Assembly (NCBI GenBank): GCA_040901865.1
Contig: JBBDYD010000204.1
Coordinates: 1 to 11,332, forward strand
Length of the DNA stretch: 11,332 bases
Direction of reading: 5' to 3'
From: JBBDYD01 sp040901865
GTDB lineage: Bacteria > Bacteroidota > Ignavibacteria > UBA10030
In this document: positions 6,191-11,332 of the stretch, one piece after another
Layout of the letters: each line of letters opens with the position of its first letter
Numbering within the stretch: position 1 is the first letter of the stretch
Program-made: the position numbers and the translations under genes
The notes under the pieces: generated by a model
The model's input: the letters and a program-made list of their open reading frames with translations, nothing else
The model's database searches: none
What the model was told of the DNA's origin: nothing

Positions 6191-8387
6191 GCCAATCACA
6201 CCACCGTATCAACTCCTCATTTTCAAACCGGTGCGATTCCTTCGTCGTGTAATTCAGAGATTCCCACAAGCATATTTTCACTTTCTCGTATTCTTTCAAT
6301 TCAAGATGCACGGTGGCGAGCCGGCGCAGCCGGAAAAATTCAAGGACTCCCATGCTCATGGGACGCGGAAGCATCAACGTCCTGCGCGCTTCGTCCATCC
6401 GTTTCTCCGCGATGAGTTCTCTGCCGAGAAGGTACGGGAGCAATTGTGAAAAACGGGACTTTGCCATTCCTGATTCAAGCCAGGGAATTCTTAGCGAGTC
6501 CGCCACATCCCCCAGAATGAACTCCCGGAGTTGTTCGCCCGATGGGTCACGTAAGCCAAACCGACGGATGCCGCAAGCCTCGTCGTAGGCCGGGCTCAGA
6601 TGAACAGAGTACAACGCGTCATACAATCTTCCGGCCTCCAGTGCATTCCCAAGCTTCCAATGCGCATCTCCGAGAGTCAGGTACAGCGGCAGCAAGGTGT
6701 GAGTGATCATGGAGTCCGCAAGGGCTTCCGTTCCGAATTCAATGGCCGCTTCCGAACGGCCTGATCTCAAGAGGGCATTTGCGTGCTGGAGAATCGCCTC
6801 CGGAGACCGGGTGAGTTCGAGCGAGCGGCGCGACAACTCCACCGCAGCCTCGAAATCCCCCCGGCGCATGGCATTCCGGGTTTCCTCGTTGACTTCCGCA
6901 ATCACGCGGGCACACTCCCTGCCAAATATCGACGGCCTCCGGAACATGTACGCCGCCCTGGTGCGCTCACTCACCGAGGGTTCCGGCACACTGATAAATC
7001 TGCGCCATTCGGCAATCAGCACCGGGAGCTCTTTATTATAGAACGATTCGAAACTCCCGGTCCTGTAAAGCCACTTAAATCGCCTCATTCCATACTGATC
7101 AATGAGATAGCGGCAAAACGAGCCCGCCAGCACATAGCTGGTCCCGCCGTGAGACTTTAGAAATCCGGAAACACTGAAGAGGCTTTCGACATCCGGCCGC
7201 AGACCGGTTGCAAAGATCTGCGCCGCGAGCCGATGGAGGGTTTCGTCATACTCCACGCGCTCAACGGCCATTGCCAGGCCTTCGATCAGGCCGGAATTCA
7301 GGCTGATTCTCAGGAGAGGAAAGCCAAAATCTGCTGCCATGATGTGAACCATTTCATGCTTGAGCACGCGGTTCACGTCGTTCAAATTCACATGCAGTTC
7401 CCAGCGCCAGGGTTTGGCAATATTGGTGCCCGCAGCCCCGATGAGCCGTCCTTTTTGCTCAGCCGACGCATACAGAAACGACCGGATCTTTCGCACAGGG
7501 AGAATGCGAAGTTCCCGCGCAATGGTATTAAAATGGAATTCATGCCTGGCCGCGAGACGTTCGATCTCTTCCGTTGTGACGGCGTCTTTGGGATAGAGGA
7601 TGGTGAAATGTTCCGATTCGTACACACCCCCCAACTCGGCCCGTATAAATTCTTCCGATGATGAAAAACCCAAACGGTCGCTGAACCAATAAGCCGACAC
7701 CAGGAACACTCCTCCCACAATCAGGACAATGCGTTTGGTCTGTGAAACAGGCGCTTTCGCCTTTCGACCCCTGACCATGTCGGCGGCAAGCAGAAGCACC
7801 GCGGCAATGATGACCGTCAGGATTCTGAATTGAAAAAGAGAACTTCCGATCCGAAGCGATTCGTCGTATGTAATGCCCGGGAAATAACCGAGGATTGGAT
7901 TGAAGGCAAAGATTTGCGGAGAAATGAGCGTGACGACAAGAATGTGAGAAAGGACCGCAATCACCGCAATCGTCAGCACCGTCTTGCGCCAGCGGGATAC
8001 GAGGGAAGTTACAAGAACCGCAAGAGCGACGACGAAGATGACGGCCGGGACCGGACCCAGAAGGTAAATCGTCAGGCCGCCGGCGAAAGAGCAATTTCGG
8101 ACGAAAAGGGCGTTGGCGGAAATTATCATGAGCGGCGGAACGAGCAGAAGGAGGCCGGCTCCAGCAGACAGCGTGAAGTGTTTGTAGGTATTTTCACTTG
8201 CATGAGGAGCCAAAACAAGGGCAAGCAGTCCGGCACTGTAACTCCCGACAATCGACATCAGCACGGCAAACTCAAATCCCAGATAATTCAGAAGAGGGAT
8301 CTGAGTGCAGACAAGGGACAGAATGGTGAGAACAAACAGAAGAGTGCGAAAACGCGGTTGGGAGAGGACGATTTTCAGAAATAACAT
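6171..8387 (-). CDS. Polytopic membrane metallopeptidase-like protein with TPR-like C-terminus
   Basis: Not a named gene I recognise. From the chosen start it has 738 residues. About seven hydrophobic helices occupy residues 12-235 (near 12-32, 36-60, 72-93, 103-130, 134-155, 186-203, 219-235). Basic loops at S-R-W-R-K (131-135) and M-V-R-G-R-K-A-K (204-211) are expected inside, so the N-terminus is in and the domain after helix seven is outside the membrane. That domain has the gluzincin signature: H-E-M-V-H at 344-348 with a probable third zinc ligand Glu369 in G-L-I-E-G, as in the peptidase-MA-like group. Residues about 500-600 and 650-715 look like TPR helix pairs (for example D-F-E-A-A-V-E-L). 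The start was set at M-L-F-L-K, 16 bases after the murA stop. The longer frame would overlap murA by about 125 bases with non-membrane sequence. Cotranscription with murA suggests an envelope role. The substrate is unknown. Confidence 0.85.
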   Translation of the reverse strand: MLFLKIVLSQPRFRTLLFVLTILSLVCTQIPLLNYLGFEFAVLMSIVGSYSAGLLALVLAPHASENTYKHFTLSAGAGLLLLVPPLMIISANALFVRNCSFAGGLTIYLLGPVPAVIFVVALAVLVTSLVSRWRKTVLTIAVIAVLSHILVVTLISPQIFAFNPILGYFPGITYDESLRIGSSLFQFRILTVIIAAVLLLAADMVRGRKAKAPVSQTKRIVLIVGGVFLVSAYWFSDRLGFSSSEEFIRAELGGVYESEHFTILYPKDAVTTEEIERLAARHEFHFNTIARELRILPVRKIRSFLYASAEQKGRLIGAAGTNIAKPWRWELHVNLNDVNRVLKHEMVHIMAADFGFPLLRISLNSGLIEGLAMAVERVEYDETLHRLAAQIFATGLRPDVESLFSVSGFLKSHGGTSYVLAGSFCRYLIDQYGMRRFKWLYRTGSFESFYNKELPVLIAEWRRFISVPEPSVSERTRAAYMFRRPSIFGRECARVIAEVNEETRNAMRRGDFEAAVELSRRSLELTRSPEAILQHANALLRSGRSEAAIEFGTEALADSMITHTLLPLYLTLGDAHWKLGNALEAGRLYDALYSVHLSPAYDEACGIRRFGLRDPSGEQLREFILGDVADSLRIPWLESGMAKSRFSQLLPYLLGRELIAEKRMDEARRTLMLPRPMSMGVLEFFRLRRLATVHLELKEYEKVKICLWESLNYTTKESHRFENEELIRWCDWLEGREL

Positions 8388-8403
8388 GTGAAGGACCGGT
8401 ACA

Positions 8404-9675
8404 TCAGAATTCTTCGCTATGGACCCTGGTGATCTCCGCCCCGAGACCCTGGAGTTTTTCTTCGATGTGTTCGTATCCCCGGTCAATATGATACACCCGC
8501 AACACCTCCGTCGTCCCATGGGCGGCAAGCCCGGCTAAAATCAAGGATGCGCTGGCACGAAGGTCGGTGGACATGACCTTGGCTCCGGTCAGATTCTTTG
8601 CACCAATAATTGTTGCAGCATTCTCTTTTGTAATGATATTGGCGCCCAGACGTTGGAGTTCGGGAACGTGCGTAAACCTATCGAAATACACCGTGTCCGT
8701 GACAATGCTTGTTCCCGCGGCCAGACTCATGAGAGCAATCCATTGCGCCTGCATGTCGGTCGGAAATCCCGGGTAGACCGCTGTCATCACATTGACGGGG
8801 CGGATTGTCTCCGGGGGTGTAAGCTCGACGAAATCCCTGCCGTACGAAAGCTTTGCGCCGGCGTCCTCGAGCTTGTTCGTTACAGCACCGAGATGCCGGG
8901 GATTGCACCGCTCGACACGAACCACCCCACCTTGTTTCCCCGCTAGAGCCGCGGCCACGAGAAATGTCCCGGCTTCAATCCGGTCAGGTATGGTCTCGAT
9001 GTCTGCAGGGTGAAGATCGTCGACCCCCTCGATCTCAAGCGTGCCCGATTCCAGCCCATGAATCTTCGCTCCCATGCGAATGAGGAACTCTGCAAGCGAC
9101 GTTATTTCGGGCTCCATGGCCGCGTTTTCGATGACCGTTGTCCCTTTGGCAAGGACTGCTGCCATGAGGACGTTCCCAGTCGCTCCGACACTTGAAATAT
9201 CAAAGAGAATTCTGGCTCCCGTAAGCCGTTTTGCCTTTGCCACGATGTAGCCGGCGTCCAGGTCAATCGTTGCTCCGAGACGCCTGAGTCCCTCAATATG
9301 CAGATTCACCGGGCGCGGACCCCAGGCGCAGCCACCGGGCAATGAAACCCGGGCCTGACCGTAGCGGGCGAGCAGGGGGCCGAGCACATAGACCGACGCG
9401 CGCATTTTTTTGACATGATCATAAGGAGCTTCGAATTTCGACACTTTTGAGGAATCGATTGCAAGGGTATGATCGCGGTGTTCTGTTGTGCAGCCGAGGG
9501 ACTCGAGGAGGCGGCTCATGGTTATAACGTCGCGCAAAGCGGGAGTGTTTGAGAGATTGAACTTCCCCGGCGCAAGGATGGTTGCCGGCATCAATGCAAG
9601 CGATGCATTCTTCGCCCCACTGATGCGCACTGTGCCCGAAAGTGGTTTACCGCCGTGAATGATGAATTTGTCCAA
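8404..9675 (-). CDS. murA: UDP-N-acetylglucosamine 1-carboxyvinyltransferase (MurA)
   Basis: It carries out the first committed step of peptidoglycan synthesis, adding enolpyruvate from PEP to UDP-GlcNAc in the cytoplasm. From the TTG start there are 423 residues, the family length. Lys22 in S-G-A-K-N, Arg92, and the loop P-G-G-C-A-W-G-P-R-P with Cys116 (equivalent to E. coli Cys115, the residue alkylated by fosfomycin) are present, as is the later P-T-D-M-Q-A-Q-W segment with the catalytic aspartate. Fosfomycin sensitivity would be expected at the target level. The TTG start (9673-9675) is chosen because D-K-F-I-I-H-G-G-K is the usual MurA N-terminus. The open frame extends 47 codons upstream but through repeat sequence that encodes nothing MurA-like. 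No Shine-Dalgarno is visible. Divergent from purA, it heads a probable unit with the membrane peptidase gene. Confidence 0.96.
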   Translation of the reverse strand: MDKFIIHGGKPLSGTVRISGAKNASLALMPATILAPGKFNLSNTPALRDVITMSRLLESLGCTTEHRDHTLAIDSSKVSKFEAPYDHVKKMRASVYVLGPLLARYGQARVSLPGGCAWGPRPVNLHIEGLRRLGATIDLDAGYIVAKAKRLTGARILFDISSVGATGNVLMAAVLAKGTTVIENAAMEPEITSLAEFLIRMGAKIHGLESGTLEIEGVDDLHPADIETIPDRIEAGTFLVAAALAGKQGGVVRVERCNPRHLGAVTNKLEDAGAKLSYGRDFVELTPPETIRPVNVMTAVYPGFPTDMQAQWIALMSLAAGTSIVTDTVYFDRFTHVPELQRLGANIITKENAATIIGAKNLTGAKVMSTDLRASASLILAGLAAHGTTEVLRVYHIDRGYEHIEEKLQGLGAEITRVHSEEF

Positions 9676-9676
9676 G

Positions 9677-9719
9677 AGTATATGAGCAGATGAGTATGTG
9701 AGTAGATGAGAATGAGGCC
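9677..9719. repeat. Octanucleotide run abutting the murA start
   Basis: Read on the minus strand, units of 8 bases follow each other: CTCATCTA, CTCACATA, CTCATCTG, CTCATATA, then CTC directly before the TTG start codon of murA. CTCATT precedes them. This is the same kind of degenerate short tandem array as the 7-base runs elsewhere in the window but with period 8. It occupies the place where the murA ribosome binding site should be. Confidence 0.75.
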
Positions 9720-9866
9720 AAGAAAAAGTAGCGAGGAAATGGGTGAATTGCAAAGCGCATGAGGAAAAGAGCAGGGCAGTGTGAGTGTAGGAGGTATGCG
9801 GACGGCCTGAAAGCACGATTGAATCTTGACCAATTTTTGCATACCGTTTTGAAGTTTATATCCAAT

Positions 9867-9946
9867 CAATCCGAAATCGACCCGCCCGAACGACCGCGTT
9901 GATTCACGAAGTTCGGTCGGGCGGGCAATTCGAAATCCGCAATTTC
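9867..9946. repeat. Palindrome flanked by direct heptanucleotide units, upstream of purA
   Basis: CAATCCG and AAATCGA (9867-9880) precede, and CAATTCG, AAATCCG and CAATTTC (9926-9946) follow, a GC-rich 45-base segment (9881-9925). In that segment CCCGCCCGA (9881-9889) is the exact complement of TCGGGCGGG (9917-9925). Two other perfect 6-bp pairings compete with it: CCGAAC/GTTCGG (9886-9891 with 9911-9916) and CGACCG/CGGTCG (9891-9896 with 9914-9919). The flanking units run in the same direction, as if the palindrome had inserted into one array. It ends three bases before the purA ATG. The rest of the 274-base murA-purA gap shows no gene. Confidence 0.75.
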
Positions 9947-9949
9947 CTT

Positions 9950-11239
9950 ATGCCTGTCCAAGTAATCGTCGGTGCTCAGTGGGGTGATGAGGGTAAGGGG
10001 AAGATTGTTGATCACCTGAGCGAAGACGTCGATATCGTCGCGCGCTATCAGGGCGGCGCAAATGCCGGCCATACGGTTGTCCTTCCCGCCAAAGGATCCA
10101 AGAAAGAACAGGAATACGTCCTCCATCTTATTCCTTCGGGCATTTTTCACAAGCATGTTACCTGTATCATCGGGAACGGGGTTGTCATCGACCCCAAAGC
10201 GCTGATGACCGAAATTGACCAGCTCCAATCTGCCGGGATCAGCATCAAGGGAAGACTCCTGATCAGCCACAACGCCCACCTGATCATGCCGTACCATAAG
10301 GCGCTCGACAGCATCCGCGAACAGGGCGATCAGAAGATCGGCACCACCGGACGCGGAATCGGTCCTGCGTACATTGACAAGTATATGCGCATCGGCATCA
10401 GGGTCGTCGATTTGCTCGACAGGGATGTCCTCTGCAAGAAGCTCAAACGCAACATCGAAGAGAAAAACGAGCTCCTGAAGAAAGTCTATCAGGCGAAGGA
10501 ATTGGACCTCGATGCCATTATCCATGAATACCAGGAATTCGATAAACGCATCGACGCGTATGTAACGGATACCTCTGAGTACTTGCACAAGGCCCTGAGC
10601 AAGAAAAAGGCGGTTCTAGCCGAAGGGGCCCAGGGAGCCCTTCTCGATGTGGACCACGGGACTTATCCGTACGTCACATCATCGAACCCCACCAGCGGCG
10701 GCGCATGCACGGGATTGGGCATCCCCCCTACTTCCATTCAGTCCATCCTCGGTGTCGTCAAGGCCTATTCCACGCGTGTGGGCAACGGTCCGTTCCCCAC
10801 CGAATTATCCGATGCAACCGGAGAACGTCTGCGAACCATTGGCGGAGAGTTCGGAGCGACAACCGGAAGGCCACGCCGGTGCGGCTGGCTCGACATGGTT
10901 AGCCTGAAATATTCCGTCCGGGTGAACGGAATCAGCCGCATCGCCATCACCAAGCTGGACGTGCTCGACGAATTTGACGAAATCAAAGTATGTGTCGCCT
11001 ATACGCGCGGCGGGAAGACTCTTCAACACTTTCCAACCGACGTACAGACGCTCGAACAGGCAACACCCGTCTACAAAACCTTCAAAGGTTGGAAAACCCC
11101 CACGTCCGACATTCGCCGGTACCGAAACCTTCCTCCTCAAGCCCGCACCTACATCGAAGCCATCCGAAAGATTCTCGGTATTGATATTTGGATGGTCTCC
11201 GTTGGGGCGAGACGTGACCAGACCCTGTTTGTCCGGTAA
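9950..11239 (+). CDS. purA: Adenylosuccinate synthetase
   Basis: It makes adenylosuccinate from IMP, aspartate and GTP, the first committed step to AMP, in the cytoplasm. The 429 residues match the family. Asp13 and the G-D-E-G-K-G-K loop at 12-18, His41 in G-G-A-N-A-G-H-T, the T-T-G-R-G-I-G-P-A-Y segment, A-E-G-A-Q-G-A-L-L-D, the T-G-R-P-R-R-C-G-W-L-D IMP/aspartate loop, the guanine-binding T-K-L-D, and the C-terminal S-V-G-A-R-R-D-Q-T are all present. The ATG at 9950 gives M-P-V-Q-V-I-V-G-A-Q-W-G-D-E-G. The 17 extra codons back to a TTG at 9899 lie in the palindrome/repeat and are rejected. No Shine-Dalgarno is visible before the ATG: the positions expected for it are taken by the heptanucleotide CAATTTC. 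It is probably the first gene of a plus-strand unit. Confidence 0.98.
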   Translation: MPVQVIVGAQWGDEGKGKIVDHLSEDVDIVARYQGGANAGHTVVLPAKGSKKEQEYVLHLIPSGIFHKHVTCIIGNGVVIDPKALMTEIDQLQSAGISIKGRLLISHNAHLIMPYHKALDSIREQGDQKIGTTGRGIGPAYIDKYMRIGIRVVDLLDRDVLCKKLKRNIEEKNELLKKVYQAKELDLDAIIHEYQEFDKRIDAYVTDTSEYLHKALSKKKAVLAEGAQGALLDVDHGTYPYVTSSNPTSGGACTGLGIPPTSIQSILGVVKAYSTRVGNGPFPTELSDATGERLRTIGGEFGATTGRPRRCGWLDMVSLKYSVRVNGISRIAITKLDVLDEFDEIKVCVAYTRGGKTLQHFPTDVQTLEQATPVYKTFKGWKTPTSDIRRYRNLPPQARTYIEAIRKILGIDIWMVSVGARRDQTLFVR

Positions 11240-11244
11240 GTCCC

Positions 11245-11332
11245 ATGCGACCGACGCTCAAGAGCGGAAGCCCGCAATCGGGCAAGTTCAAAATCGGACT
11301 GCTGGTCCTGGCCTTCTTCATTGTCGCGGGCA
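11245..11332 (+). CDS. N-terminus of a membrane-anchored protein, cut by the window end
   Basis: An open frame starts at ATG 11245, 5 bases after the purA stop, and runs off the window after 29 codons. It encodes a basic, polar N-terminus (M-R-P-T-L-K-S-G) followed by a hydrophobic helix from about residue 18 (I-G-L-L-V-L-A-F-F-I-V-A-G). This is a signal anchor or uncleaved signal sequence. Too little is present to name a family. The close spacing suggests cotranscription with purA. Confidence 0.6.
   Translation, partial: MRPTLKSGSPQSGKFKIGLLVLAFFIVAG

Noticed and set aside
7540..8094. Two 184-codon frames (one on each strand, 7540-8094 and 7830-8384) within the membrane peptidase gene
   Set aside because: Both overlap the well-supported membrane segments in other frames, and their Arg/Gly/Asp-rich or Lys/Asp-rich compositions are typical of shadow frames.
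8388..8528. Longer start for the membrane peptidase gene
   Set aside because: It would overlap the end of murA by about 125 bases and adds Arg/Ser/Cys-rich residues before the first membrane helix. The ATG at 8387 directly precedes that helix.
9676..9816. Longer murA start at 9816
   Set aside because: The 47 extra codons read through the octanucleotide array and encode no MurA-like sequence. The family N-terminus begins at the TTG at 9675.
9866..10588. Minus-strand open frame of 240 codons opposite purA
   Set aside because: It is a shadow of purA, whose catalytic motifs are unmistakable. The low-complexity acidic protein has no recognisable domain.

Overview
The window looks like chromosomal DNA of a free-living bacterium with a Gram-negative type envelope. 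It carries housekeeping genes, a periplasm-facing anti-sigma factor and exported envelope proteins, its GC content is roughly one half by eye, and few genes have a Shine-Dalgarno sequence. The style of the proteins and of the sigma/anti-sigma/DUF4097 cluster would fit the Bacteroidota/Ignavibacteriota/Chlorobiota (FCB) neighbourhood, but that is inference without any database search. No tRNA, rRNA, CRISPR array, transposase or phage gene was seen.

Layout. On the minus strand, read from right to left: murA (UDP-GlcNAc enolpyruvyl transferase, TTG start), a polytopic membrane protein with a HEMVH metallopeptidase domain and TPR-like C-terminus, eno (enolase), an alpha-phosphohexomutase, an ECF sigma factor, an anti-sigma factor with periplasmic HEAT-like repeats, and an exported DUF4097-type beta-helix protein, followed by a hairpin terminator. 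On the plus strand, divergent from murA, is purA (adenylosuccinate synthetase), followed after 5 bases by the start of a membrane-anchored protein cut by the window edge.

How the genes work together. The sigma, anti-sigma and DUF4097 genes form one tight unit (17-base gap, then a 4-base ATGA overlap) and read as a membrane-spanning signalling module: sigma held by a zinc-finger anti-sigma factor, a sensor domain outside the inner membrane, and an exported repeat protein as output or sensor partner. murA and the membrane peptidase are 16 bases apart and probably cotranscribed. eno and the phosphohexomutase are central carbon genes, each with its own intergenic region.

The most unusual signal lies between the genes. 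Nearly every intergenic region holds runs of degenerate heptanucleotides (one octanucleotide run), often as an outward arm, a unique centre and an inverted arm. The words differ from place to place (TAAAGGG/TGAAGGG, xxxGGTT/AACCxxx, ATTGCGG/CCGCAAT) but the 7-base period and the arrangement recur. Two runs cross the stop codons of genes, one is interrupted by a 45-base GC-rich palindrome, and one 39-base run sits in frame inside the phosphohexomutase gene, adding 13 residues between its first two domains.
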